A stretch of 22,163 nucleotides of DNA from Treponema sp. (GTDB taxonomy: Bacteria > Spirochaetota > Spirochaetia > Treponematales > Rectinemataceae), in NCBI GenBank assembly GCA_017849315.1, contig JAFIHQ010000049.1:1-22163 (forward strand). The letters are read 5' to 3'. The position numbers and the translations under genes were made by a program. Of this stretch, positions 1 to 7,496 are shown in pieces. The notes beneath the pieces were generated by a model. That model saw only the letters and a program-made list of their open reading frames with translations, did not search any database and was not told the origin of the DNA. Positions within the stretch are counted from its first letter, which is position 1. Each line of letters opens with the position of its first letter.

Positions 1-316
1 CATCTTGTTCCAGAAGTCCTGTTTTGATGTATTTCTTCATCAAAGCATAAATGTCCTTTTTGTCGCCGTCTTTTCTGATACCGATTGAAACGACAACGAC
101 GATGATTTCAGACTCGATCACTTTGTAGACAATTCGATAGCGCTGGCCGGCTGCGCTGATAGAACGATACTCTTTTAGCGGCCCCTTTAATGGCTTGCCG
201 AGGAGCAAAGGTTCCTGCTTGAGCGACTCGATTTTGTGGATGACCTGTCGTTGGGTAGTGGCGTCGAGTTTTTTGAGCGAGTCCGCTGCAACGAGGGTGA
301 GCCTAATCGTGTACAT
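1..316 (-). CDS. RelE/ParE-superfamily toxin, C-terminal end cut by window edge
   Basis: The complement reads open from an ATG at 316-314 down to base 1 with no stop (105 codons). The protein starts MYTIRLTLVAADSLKKL and has the features of the RelE/StbE mRNA-interferase group: an early helix region, a central LKGPLKEYRSI stretch, then the basic strand pair RYRIVYKV and IIVVVVSIGIRKDG and a closing helix DIYALMKKY. Family members cleave mRNA in the ribosome, although the ParE branch inhibits gyrase; the sequence alone does not settle which applies. It follows the antitoxin gene and overlaps its end by 14 bases, the usual antitoxin-first coupled arrangement. RelE-type toxins are about 85-105 residues, so most of the protein is present and the stop probably lies just outside the window. 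The ribosome binding site lies within the antitoxin gene and is weak, fitting low, coupled translation. Confidence 0.85.
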   Translation of the reverse strand, partial: MYTIRLTLVAADSLKKLDATTQRQVIHKIESLKQEPLLLGKPLKGPLKEYRSISAAGQRYRIVYKVIESEIIVVVVSIGIRKDGDKKDIYALMKKYIKTGLLEQD

Positions 317-575
317 CGAGGCTCTGCTTTAGTGTGTCGAAATCGACAAGTTCGCCGCGTTCGAACTGTTGGATGCCTTTCTTCAAATCATCGTAAAGCG
401 CCTCATCCGAAAGAATATCGAGGGTTTCCGCAATGCTCTCGTAGGTATCCCATCGCAGGAGCGCATAGACTTCCTTGCCGTGGTTGGTGATGGAAATGGT
501 ATCGTCGTAAGAAATTTCCTTGTCCAGTGATGTGATTTTCTTACGGGCTTCGGAGATAGGCATGTATTTGATCAT
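303..575 (-). CDS. Phd/YefM-family antitoxin
   Basis: This is a 90-residue protein starting MIKYMPISEARKKI. PISEARKKI followed by SITNHGKEVYALLRWDTYESI is the classic N-terminal Phd/YefM DNA-binding fold (a short helix, then the beta strands ITNHGKEV). The acidic tail from about residue 55 (DILSDEALYDDLKKGI, then ERGELVDF) is the toxin-neutralising segment. The start at 575 is chosen over an upstream in-frame ATG at 686 because TTGGAGG sits five bases before it on the minus strand and because the upstream extension would run through the promoter. It should neutralise the toxin encoded immediately downstream and repress its own promoter. A promoter and TGTACA boxes sit directly upstream. The family call is strong; which member of the family is unclear. 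Confidence 0.92.
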   Translation of the reverse strand: MIKYMPISEARKKITSLDKEISYDDTISITNHGKEVYALLRWDTYESIAETLDILSDEALYDDLKKGIQQFERGELVDFDTLKQSLDVHD

Positions 576-591
576 AGCAACCTCCAAGCTA

Positions 592-620
592 AGTATACAA
601 AATAGTGTACATGTAATCAA
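592..620 (-). promoter_or_regulatory. Sigma-70-type promoter of the toxin-antitoxin operon
   Basis: Read on the minus strand, TTGATT (complement of 615-620) and TATACT (complement of 592-597) are separated by exactly 17 bases, a near-consensus -35/-10 pair. The antitoxin ATG lies 16 bases beyond the -10 box, so the 5' leader is very short and carries only the Shine-Dalgarno. This is pattern recognition by eye, with no transcript data. Confidence 0.7.
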
Positions 621-634
621 GGGCACAATGTACA
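593..634. promoter_or_regulatory. Operator boxes for antitoxin autorepression (TGTACA palindromes)
   Basis: Two identical 6-bp palindromes TGTACA lie at 606-611 and 629-634, and a related palindrome GTATAC lies at 593-598. TGTACAT (606-612) and ATGTACA (628-634) also form a 7-bp inverted repeat. The middle box lies inside the 17-base promoter spacer, the proximal one overlaps the -10, and the distal one is just upstream of the -35. E. coli YefM is known to bind repeats with a TGTACA core, which matches the family of the gene downstream. Repression is therefore inferred to occur by occluding RNA polymerase. Confidence 0.65.
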
Positions 635-767
635 AAATGACTACTCTAATCAACCCTCCTTTGGCGTACCTCGCCAAGTTGTCCATCCATACTTATGACG
701 TCCTTGGTCAGAGCACTTGCTTTTATTTTGGGCGACAAATAAGGTAAAGGCGGAGGATTTTACAACC

Positions 768-2648
768 ATGAGTCTTACAAGTATAAGTTACGCAAGTCGC
801 ACAAACGTAAAGAAGGGTGTCGCGGCCCTCGTCTTAACGGCCTGCATGTGCCTCGCGGCGTTTGCAGAGCCACCGGTGGGGGCGCAACAGGCAGCGCCGG
901 TGCAGACACAGCAAACGCAGACGCCCCAGCAACAGTCGCAGCCTCGCAACCTGCAGAAGATCTACCCGGTCGACTCAGATGTGTACGAGGCCATCACGGC
1001 GCTGTATATAAGCCAGGGCCTTGCGCTTCCGTCGACCACCGGTCCGTGGAGCGCGGACGAGCTTCTCAAGATGCTCGATAGAATCGACCCCGCCAAACTG
1101 CCCGCGGATGCCGTGAGTACTTATCAATTTGCGGCAACGGAACTGGCCAGACCGACAAAGACCGTCAGCTTTGGCCTCGACGCGACCCTCGAGGGCTACT
1201 ACCACACCAACACCACCGATTTTACCGACGAATCCGACTGGGTGGTAGGCGCGAACGAGCGCAAACCCCTCCTCAACCTGAGCCTGGAAACCGCGCTGGG
1301 CAAGAGCTTTTATGGCTACTCGAGCATACCGGTAATGAACAACATCTACAACGCCTGGGACGCCGCCAAAGGCGCCACCTCGAGCCTCTTTGGCCAGTAC
1401 CCCTTTACCTCCAACATCCCCATGGTCCCGCCCGCCGGCATGGAAGACATCGACTTTAATGGACCATACCGCGCATTCGGCGCCTTTGGCGGCGACGGCT
1501 GGAGCGCGGAAATCGGGCGCGAGCAACTCTCGTGGGGTCCGGGAGAATCCGGCAACTTTGTAATCGGCGACCAGCTTCTCTACCAGAATATTGGCAGATT
1601 TACTGCCTACACCAAGAATTATAAATATACCTTCCTGACCTCTTTTTTCCCGTACCCGGGCAATTACTATCCTCTTGTGGACAGTGCCGGAAACTTTACC
1701 GGCAAGGGAAGATCTCAGAACGACCCGGTTTCTGGTATGAAGATGTTCATGGCACACCGCCTCGAGTTCAATCTGTTCAAGAACAAGGTGGGCTTTGTGC
1801 TCACCGAAGGGATAATGTATCAGTCTGCGGACGGTTCGGTGGACTTACGCGTTCTGAACCCCGCGGCTATCTTCCACAACTACTATATTCGCGCCAATTC
1901 GAATTCAATTCTTTCTCTTGAATTGAATTATTCTCCGATTGATTTTGTCAACCTGTACGGTCAGTTCGTCATGGACGAGTTTAGCGCCCCCGGAGAGCCC
2001 GCCCCCGGGACGCCAGGTTCATTGCCCAACGCCTATGGCTACATGCTCGGCGCGAAAGGGCGGTATCCGTTCAAAGAAGGGACCTTCTACGGCTCCGTTG
2101 AATGGGCGCTCACCGACCCGTATCTGTACCTGCGCGATAGTGGCAATGGCGGTACCTCACCGCAACCCTTTGGCGACCCGGGTTTGAACTTTGTGGTGGC
2201 CACCCGGCTTTTCTCCAATTATTTCGGCATTGCCTACGACGAGGACTTCCTGGGCTACCAGTACGGCGGGGACGCGATCGTGTATAACGGCAGCCTTGGC
2301 TATAAGCGCTTTGGCAAGTGGTCCGTGGAGGGCGACTTCTTCTACATGATCCACGGTACGCACGACAAATGGACGCTCTGGACCACGACGGGCACACCTG
2401 AGCTGGTGGATACGACGCCGACTACCCACCACAATACGGGCAACAACCGCGACCTCTCGGCCAGTACCACCCGCGACGCAGTGTCCAAGACGCTTGTGCT
2501 CGGGCTAAAAGGTGCCTACACGATTGTCCGCAACCTGGACGCCTATGGCGAGCTCGACTACATCCACATTCAGAACCCGGGCAACGTGAGCACGAATGCG
2601 CCTATTCATGACCTGCAGCTGACCATGGGGATTTCGTATTCATTGTGA
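768..2648 (+). CDS. Wzi-like capsule assembly outer-membrane protein (first copy)
   Basis: This is a 626-residue secreted protein. A basic N-terminus and hydrophobic core (VAALVLTACMCLAAFA) form a signal peptide, followed by a Gln/Thr/Pro-rich linker (residues about 40-60), a short helical region, then a long series of alternating aromatic/polar strands ending in a terminal aromatic strand (LTMGISYSL), as in outer-membrane beta-barrels. The IGREQLSWGPGESG block (residues 249-262) matches the Wzi-family signature around the conserved WGPG. In E. coli, Wzi is a barrel lectin that anchors capsule on the cell surface. The ATG at 768 follows GGAGG at 752-756; the 11-base spacing is long but better than the ATG at 717, which has no signal peptide adjacent. 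It faces away from the toxin-antitoxin operon. Family call good; the bound polysaccharide is unknown. Confidence 0.8.
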   Translation: MSLTSISYASRTNVKKGVAALVLTACMCLAAFAEPPVGAQQAAPVQTQQTQTPQQQSQPRNLQKIYPVDSDVYEAITALYISQGLALPSTTGPWSADELLKMLDRIDPAKLPADAVSTYQFAATELARPTKTVSFGLDATLEGYYHTNTTDFTDESDWVVGANERKPLLNLSLETALGKSFYGYSSIPVMNNIYNAWDAAKGATSSLFGQYPFTSNIPMVPPAGMEDIDFNGPYRAFGAFGGDGWSAEIGREQLSWGPGESGNFVIGDQLLYQNIGRFTAYTKNYKYTFLTSFFPYPGNYYPLVDSAGNFTGKGRSQNDPVSGMKMFMAHRLEFNLFKNKVGFVLTEGIMYQSADGSVDLRVLNPAAIFHNYYIRANSNSILSLELNYSPIDFVNLYGQFVMDEFSAPGEPAPGTPGSLPNAYGYMLGAKGRYPFKEGTFYGSVEWALTDPYLYLRDSGNGGTSPQPFGDPGLNFVVATRLFSNYFGIAYDEDFLGYQYGGDAIVYNGSLGYKRFGKWSVEGDFFYMIHGTHDKWTLWTTTGTPELVDTTPTTHHNTGNNRDLSASTTRDAVSKTLVLGLKGAYTIVRNLDAYGELDYIHIQNPGNVSTNAPIHDLQLTMGISYSL

Positions 2649-2667
2649 GCAGGCTCTTTTCACTCTG

Positions 2668-2699
2668 TTTTGATTCTTTTTGAGTTTGATTCTTTTGAG
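2668..2699 (+). repeat. Two-copy direct repeat, about 15-17 bp
   Basis: TTTTGATTCTTTTTGAG (2668-2684) is followed at once by TTTGATTCTTTTGAG (2685-2699), differing by one T in two homopolymer runs. It lies 19 bases after the first wzi-like stop and just before the 14-bp repeat array, with a similar GAG ending. Confidence 0.75.
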
Positions 2700-2711
2700 G
2701 TGTGCGGCGCT

Positions 2712-2809
2712 CTTGAGGCAGGGGACTTGAGGCAAGAGACCTGAGCCAAGAGGTCCGAGGTACAGAATCAGAGCTAGAGAATCCGAGGCAAGACAAGTGA
2801 GGCAAATTA
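2712..2809 (+). repeat. Seven tandem 14-bp repeats ending on the start of the second wzi-like gene
   Basis: The spacer can be cut into seven consecutive 14-base units beginning at 2712, 2726, 2740, 2754, 2768, 2782 and 2796, with approximate consensus TCCGAGGCAAGAGA. Units 1, 2, 6 and 7 keep GAGGCA exactly; units 3, 4 and 5 have one or two changes in it. The GAGG of unit 7 (2799-2802) is the Shine-Dalgarno for the ATG at 2809, whose A is the last base of that unit. The GAGG of unit 6 is spaced correctly for an alternative GTG at 2797. Fourteen is not a multiple of three, so the array is not a protein repeat. Confidence 0.8.
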
Positions 2810-4323
2810 TGAAAATGAAAGGATTTAAGTGGCATGGAACGGTTGTGTCTCTGCTGAGCCTCTTCTTTGTTGTTGTACTTGCCTTGGCTGTGCCGTTCAC
2901 TGCGTCGGCGGGCGAATCGCCATCAGGTTCACCCGCTGGCTTGTCGTGGCGCGCAGGGCTCTGGGTCGATGTGGCGCCGCTTGTGGAATGGACAAACCGC
3001 CCGGCCTTGAGCCCCGGCAACGCCATCAGTCCGGACGAGCTTTCCTGGTTTTTTGCCCGTCCAGCTCTTGTCACCATGGGATTTCAGATTCAGGTGGGTC
3101 CGCTTTCCGCGGTAATGGCCCTGGAATTGCAGCAGGACGTGGGCGAACTTCTTATGGGCGGGGCCGAGACGAATCTCCTTGTGACGCACGACTGGTCCGG
3201 TTTCTGTGTTTCCAATAATTATCCGAGTGTGGGGTTTTTGGAAGGTAAGGGCAAGGGTTGGTATTTCTCCTTGGGACGGCGTGCCATAAACCTGGGACCT
3301 GGCGAGTATTCGCTCACGCTGTCCGGTCAAAATCCCTGGTACGACCACGTCCTGGCCGAACTCTCCGCACCGCTTGGCGCTGGCTCGCGAACATCGGGCT
3401 CGCTGACCTACGACTTTCTTGCCGTTAACGTACCAAACCGGGCGAACGATGGTAAATATCTCTTTATGCATAGCGTCCGTGCCACGTTTGCAGCCTGGTC
3501 AGTTGGAATTTCCGAGTACAACCTTGTGACGCGCACGCCACTGGATTTTCAGGACATAGGGCCTTTCTTGGTGTATCACCACCTTTTCGCCTCAGGATCG
3601 AACGTAATGGCTCAGCTCGACTTGTCGGTACAGCCTGATGAGGTGCTGCGCGTATTTGCGGAAGTTTTGATGGACGACTTCCGCTTGGGCACCGAGGCTG
3701 CCTCCTCTAATCCGAACGCCTTCGGCTTCCATGCCGGGCTGGAATGGGCGATTCTTCCTGATGAGCCTTCGGGGGATGTAGCGCATCAGCGCCTTTTTAG
3801 AAAGGACTACGCCGTCCGGCTCGGTCAGAAGCAGCTCGAGGGCAGGTTGGTGAGTTCGTTCGAGTGGTATTGGGCCTCGACGTACCTGTTCAGGCGCAAC
3901 GCGGGCGCTCCCAACGAGGCATATTTTACGCGATATTTCCTGCAGTCGGAGCATTTTGGCTGGGCCAGCGTTGAGCCGTGGTTTGCCTATCCGTTAGGAC
4001 CTGACCGCATGATATTCTCCGGCGCCTTGCGATATCGACAGGGAAGGGTCGCATCGAGTGTAAGGGCGAATTTCGTTATACAAGGGGCTGAGTCCGAAGC
4101 ACGCACCTATGCGAGCCCTTATGACAAAAACTGGCTCGGTCCGCAGGGCCCTGTGACGTATGGAGGAGAGGCGCAGTTGTCTGTCCAATATGCCGTTACA
4201 CCAACAAACCTTCTGTGGTTGGAAGGAGCGCTGGATACGGGCCTTTTTGGTACAGACAAGAGCAGTTATTTTAGCTTGACTTTGGGTTTTGTCCACCGTT
4301 TTGGCTTGGGGCAGCTTAAGTAG
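2809..4323 (+). CDS. Wzi-like outer-membrane protein (second copy, divergent)
   Basis: This is a 504-residue protein with a clear signal peptide (hydrophobic VVSLLSLFFVVVLALAV, then FTASAG), followed by strand-rich sequence typical of an outer-membrane barrel and ending RFGLGQLK. It resembles its upstream neighbour in layout. The LGRRAINLGPGEYS block (residues 155-168) aligns with GREQLSWGPGES of the first copy, but the Trp before GPG is Leu here. Another shared piece is the FAEVLMDDF segment (compare YGQFVMDEF in copy one) followed by a FGFHAGLEWAI strand (compare YGYMLGAKGRYPF). The start is uncertain between GTG 2797, ATG 2809 and ATG 2815. ATG 2809 is chosen for GAGG six bases upstream. 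It probably works with the first copy in surface retention or export of the polysaccharide. Confidence 0.72.
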   Translation: MKMKGFKWHGTVVSLLSLFFVVVLALAVPFTASAGESPSGSPAGLSWRAGLWVDVAPLVEWTNRPALSPGNAISPDELSWFFARPALVTMGFQIQVGPLSAVMALELQQDVGELLMGGAETNLLVTHDWSGFCVSNNYPSVGFLEGKGKGWYFSLGRRAINLGPGEYSLTLSGQNPWYDHVLAELSAPLGAGSRTSGSLTYDFLAVNVPNRANDGKYLFMHSVRATFAAWSVGISEYNLVTRTPLDFQDIGPFLVYHHLFASGSNVMAQLDLSVQPDEVLRVFAEVLMDDFRLGTEAASSNPNAFGFHAGLEWAILPDEPSGDVAHQRLFRKDYAVRLGQKQLEGRLVSSFEWYWASTYLFRRNAGAPNEAYFTRYFLQSEHFGWASVEPWFAYPLGPDRMIFSGALRYRQGRVASSVRANFVIQGAESEARTYASPYDKNWLGPQGPVTYGGEAQLSVQYAVTPTNLLWLEGALDTGLFGTDKSSYFSLTLGFVHRFGLGQLK

Positions 4324-4754
4324 ATACTATACTGATGTTTGGTGTTTATGGTTGTCTCCCTTAAAGATTTTGGAGAAAAAGCTTGCGGCACGGAAGATTC
4401 TGCAATAAGCTAACGAATGTTCAAAGATTGAACATTCGGTAAAGTGGCCGGGCGGGCAGGCTTCTGGCATTGTTCCTCCGTAGTTTATAACCCTGAGATT
4501 GGTCGCTTACCTCACATAAGCCTTTGTGACCTTGCCAGCGTGTTTCGGCCGCGACAAGTGCGAAAGGCCGCTGCTTTCGTACACAAAGCACTTCCTTGGT
4601 ACCGCCCGACCTCTTGAGGAGCAATGCGGCAGGTACAAGGGAAGGAGCCAGTTGCGCCCATCTTCTTAAAAGTAAACGTCACAAGCATAACAGTTTCCAA
4701 AGAGAATTCGACAAAAACATCAACTAAAACTGAAACCACAACACGGAGTCCTAT
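4324..4754 (+). other. 431-base stretch without a recognisable gene
   Basis: Neither strand holds an ORF that looks like a protein: the ones present are short or run antisense into the next gene. It contains the perfect hairpin at 4414-4438 and a second possible stem at about 4558-4580 (CGAAAG and CTTTCG around seven bases). The last 80 bases are A-rich, as a leader might be. It presumably holds the promoter or untranslated leader of the biosynthetic operon, but no convincing -35/-10 pair was found and no ops/JUMPstart GGCGGTAG sequence is present. Confidence 0.5.
4414..4438. promoter_or_regulatory. Perfect 10-bp inverted repeat, operator or hairpin
   Basis: CGAATGTTCA (4414-4423) and TGAACATTCG (4429-4438) are exact reverse complements around the five bases AAGAT. 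The dyad is AT-rich with no T-run after it, so an intrinsic terminator is unlikely. The symmetry and size fit an operator for a dimeric regulator or an RNA hairpin in the leader. The regulator is unknown. Confidence 0.6.
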
Positions 4755-6356
4755 TTGCACATCCCATCGGTATTTAAGAAACAAACAATAACTCAGGCGG
4801 CGCTCCTTATTTCGGTGCTGTCTTTGGTGAGCAAGTTCATCGGGTTTTTCCGCGAAGTCCTGATAGCCAACTACTTTGGTGCTACCGGACAGACCGACGC
4901 CTTTGTGGTGGCCATGATGATTCCGGGGTCGATTCTTGCGCTCTTTGCCGGTGGTTTTTCTACGCTTGTCATTCCCTTTTACTTGGAAAGAAAGTCCAAG
5001 AGCGAAGAAGCGGCCCGCAAGTTTGTGGATTCTGCGCTCTTGGTGTGGGGCTCGGTGTTCGTGGCTGTGTCGGTGGTTATCCTGATTTTTGCGCCCACAC
5101 TCGTCCACTTGATAGCCTATGGCTTTACAGGTGAGCGCTTTGAGCTTGCGGTGAGACTTACGCGCTACCTTGTGGGCTACGGCCTTTTGAACATTCTTGT
5201 GGCGATATTCACGGGGCTTTTGCAGGCGCAGAAGCAGTTCTTTCTGCCGATCGCGGTCTCGCTTATAGGCAATGTAGCGGTTGTCTTGAGCCTTTTCTTA
5301 CTGCATAAGTACCTTGGCATAAATAGCTGGACGGTGGGCTTAACCTTAAGTTCACTCATTTCGTTTGTGGCGATGTTCCTGGTGCTGTTCCGGCAGGGCT
5401 TTTTTCACCATTTGGGTTTCCGTGGTGTGGATTGGCATGAGATTCGCCAGTTTGGTATGCTGTTGCTGCCGCTCGTGATCTCGGGTGGTATATCGATCGT
5501 AAACCAGATGGTGGACAAGACGATTGGCTCATCGTTGGATGCGGGTTCGATCGCAGCGCTCAATTTTTCGGCAAGAGTGTGGCAGATTCCTCTGGCGCTG
5601 TTTGCTGGCCCTATTGCGACTGCAGTTTTCCCTACCTTCTCCGAGCTCGCGCTGACGGATGCGGGCAAGGCCGAATATCGGTCTCGACTTGAACAGACGA
5701 TGAGTGTTTCGTTTTACCTCATGATTCCAGCCTCGTTCTTTATCTTCTTTCTGTCCGAGCCCATTGTACGGCTCTTTTTTGAACGCGGTGCCTTCAATCC
5801 ACAGGCGACGGAGCTGACCTCCTTTGTGGTCAAGATGTATGTTCTTGGGCTTTTTGCCCATGCGATATGTCCCATTATGTCCAAGGTCTTCTATTCGTTT
5901 AAGAACACCACGACACCCGTGATTATCAGTGCGATATCGGTGGGTTTGAATATTGTCCTTAACATTGAGCTTTCTAAGGTTTTAGGCGCAGGCGGCATTG
6001 CCCTGGCGACTTCGATTGTTATGGCTTTGAGTTTTGTCCTCTATGTGATTTTGGTAAGAAAATACATCAACCCATTCTCCAAAGCCCTTGTCGTGGAAGT
6101 TGGCAAGACAGTTATAAGCGCCATTCCTATTGCTTTGATTTGCTATTTCTCGCTGCCCTATTTTGAGAACGCTTCAGCTGCCTCCGTGAATAGCTTCTTT
6201 GTGCTGGCAGTAAAGGTAATAATTGTTGGATTGTTGTCACTCGCTGCGTTCCTGGGATTTAGTAAGATCCTAAAGCTCCAATCGTACGAATTCTTTAGGG
6301 CATACACTCGGAGGATGGTGAGAAGAAGAAAATCGGGAATGGGACCGAAGCGTTAG
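4755..6356 (+). CDS. murJ: MurJ/MviN-family lipid-linked oligosaccharide flippase
   Basis: This is a 533-residue polytopic membrane protein with about 13-14 hydrophobic segments and a short basic C-terminal tail. The N-terminal block SLVSKFIGFFREVLIANYFG, then TDAFVVAMMIP, and the central VDKTIGSSLDAGSIAALNFS are typical of the MviN/MurJ branch of the MOP exporter superfamily, in which MurJ flips lipid II. It sits at the head of a polysaccharide block with no separate Wzx, so flipping the O-antigen-type repeat unit is the likely role (inference). The start is TTG at 4755 with GGAG six bases upstream; no in-frame ATG exists before the first membrane segment. It ends 39 bases before the next gene. 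Whether it is the cell's only MurJ cannot be told from the window. Confidence 0.85.
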   Translation: MHIPSVFKKQTITQAALLISVLSLVSKFIGFFREVLIANYFGATGQTDAFVVAMMIPGSILALFAGGFSTLVIPFYLERKSKSEEAARKFVDSALLVWGSVFVAVSVVILIFAPTLVHLIAYGFTGERFELAVRLTRYLVGYGLLNILVAIFTGLLQAQKQFFLPIAVSLIGNVAVVLSLFLLHKYLGINSWTVGLTLSSLISFVAMFLVLFRQGFFHHLGFRGVDWHEIRQFGMLLLPLVISGGISIVNQMVDKTIGSSLDAGSIAALNFSARVWQIPLALFAGPIATAVFPTFSELALTDAGKAEYRSRLEQTMSVSFYLMIPASFFIFFLSEPIVRLFFERGAFNPQATELTSFVVKMYVLGLFAHAICPIMSKVFYSFKNTTTPVIISAISVGLNIVLNIELSKVLGAGGIALATSIVMALSFVLYVILVRKYINPFSKALVVEVGKTVISAIPIALICYFSLPYFENASAASVNSFFVLAVKVIIVGLLSLAAFLGFSKILKLQSYEFFRAYTRRMVRRRKSGMGPKR

Positions 6357-6395
6357 GAATCGAGTTCTTAAGAGATTTCACAAAGGGTAAAACGA

Positions 6396-7496
6396 ATGCA
6401 AGAAGTTTTGAAGTTAAGCCTCATTGGTTGTGGCCGTATTAGTTCCAAACACATCGAAGCCGCACTCGCGAACAAAGAACGGCTGCAGCTTGTCGCGTGC
6501 TGCGATCCTGTCATTGATCGTGCACAAAGGCGCGCGCAGGAATATCGTACAGGTTCTAGTGGCTTAGACGTGAAGATTTACGCAGACTACCGTGAGATGC
6601 TCAAGAAAGAAAAGCCCGACATCTGTGCCATTGCGACAGAATCAGGGTACCATCCAAGGATCGCGATAGCTTGTCTTGAGGCGGGAAGTAATGTTATCTG
6701 CGAAAAGCCCATGGCGCTTTCCACACACGATGCAGATGCGATGATAGCAACAGCGAGGCGCAATAATAGAAAGCTCGCGGTATGTTTTCAAAATAGGTTC
6801 AATGCGCCAGTGCAGCGTGCGCGAGCTGCTCTGGAAGCAGGTCGCTTTGGCAAAATACTGCATGGCATGATTCAAGTGCGCTGGAATAGGGACGAAAGTT
6901 ATTACAAGCAAGCTCCATGGCGTGGTACCTGGGATCTCGACGGAGGGACCCTCATGAACCAGTGCACGCATGGAATCGATCTTTTGCAGTGGATGATGGG
7001 CGAAGATGCAGTGCGGGTACAAGCAGCCACGAGGCGCTTTTTGCGGCCGATTGAGGCGGAAGATTTTGGCGCGGCGATCGTCGAGTTTGCGAGTGGGGCT
7101 GTGGGCATAATTGAAGGTAGCGCCGACGTGTTTCCTCAAAACCTCAATGAAACACTTTCGCTCTTTGGCGAGAAGGGTACAGTGATTATCGGCGGGCTCG
7201 CGGTCAATAAAATCGAAACATGGCGCTTTGCGGATTCGTCGATCATAGGTGATGCTGAAGATAAGGTACTCGACCCTAACGCAAAGGACCCACCAACAGT
7301 CTACGGCTTTGGCCATACGGCGCTCTATGCTGATTTTCTCGATGCGCTCGAACACAATCGCGAGCCACTTGTGAACGGTGAAGCAGGAAAGAAGGCGCTC
7401 GAAATTATCCTTGCCATCTACAAAAGCCAAAAGACAGGCCAACCAGTCACGCTTCCCGTGGAGTTTTCTACTTCCGAAATGAAAGGTGTCTTCTGA
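6396..7496 (+). CDS. wbpB: WbpB/WlbA-type UDP-sugar 3-dehydrogenase (Gfo/Idh/MocA family)
   Basis: This is a 366-residue cytoplasmic NAD(P)-dependent oxidoreductase. The Rossmann start LSLIGCGRISSKH (residues 7-19), the catalytic ICEKPMA motif (Lys104) and the second-domain motif DGGTLMNQCTHGID (His192, Asp195) are the Gfo/Idh/MocA hallmarks. In P. aeruginosa and Bordetella, WbpB/WlbA oxidises C3 of UDP-GlcNAc-uronic acid to the 3-keto sugar. The assignment rests on this family plus the four downstream genes, which complete that pathway. The ATG follows AAAGGG. The gene ends in TGATG, sharing one base with the next start. It is somewhat longer than the roughly 315-335 residues of characterised members, mostly toward the C-terminus. 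Confidence 0.87.
   Translation: MQEVLKLSLIGCGRISSKHIEAALANKERLQLVACCDPVIDRAQRRAQEYRTGSSGLDVKIYADYREMLKKEKPDICAIATESGYHPRIAIACLEAGSNVICEKPMALSTHDADAMIATARRNNRKLAVCFQNRFNAPVQRARAALEAGRFGKILHGMIQVRWNRDESYYKQAPWRGTWDLDGGTLMNQCTHGIDLLQWMMGEDAVRVQAATRRFLRPIEAEDFGAAIVEFASGAVGIIEGSADVFPQNLNETLSLFGEKGTVIIGGLAVNKIETWRFADSSIIGDAEDKVLDPNAKDPPTVYGFGHTALYADFLDALEHNREPLVNGEAGKKALEIILAIYKSQKTGQPVTLPVEFSTSEMKGVF

Noticed and set aside
236..490. Plus-strand ORF of 84 codons over the toxin-antitoxin pair
   Set aside because: It is antisense to two well-supported genes, has no ribosome binding site, and its translation has no recognisable fold.
717..767. Longer N-terminus for the first wzi-like protein from ATG 717
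   Set aside because: It would bury the signal peptide behind 17 charged or polar residues, and the GGAGG at 752 points to the ATG at 768.
975..1757. Minus-strand ORF of 260 codons inside the first wzi-like gene
   Set aside because: It is fully antisense to a gene with signal peptide and Wzi motif; long open frames on the opposite strand are common in G+C-rich genes.
2712..2809. CRISPR-like array
   Set aside because: The 14-bp units are contiguous with no unique spacers and are degenerate; no cas genes are nearby.
4324..4754. ops/JUMPstart antitermination element expected ahead of polysaccharide operons
   Set aside because: No GGCGGTAG or close variant was found in this leader or before rfbB.
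4512..5108. Minus-strand ORF of 198 codons entering the murJ region
   Set aside because: Most of it is antisense to the flippase, the composition is Arg/His/Lys-rich as expected of a shadow frame, and no family features are visible.
6642..7442. Minus-strand ORF of 266 codons inside wbpB
   Set aside because: It is antisense to a dehydrogenase with all catalytic motifs intact; the translation shows no domain and the start lacks a Shine-Dalgarno.
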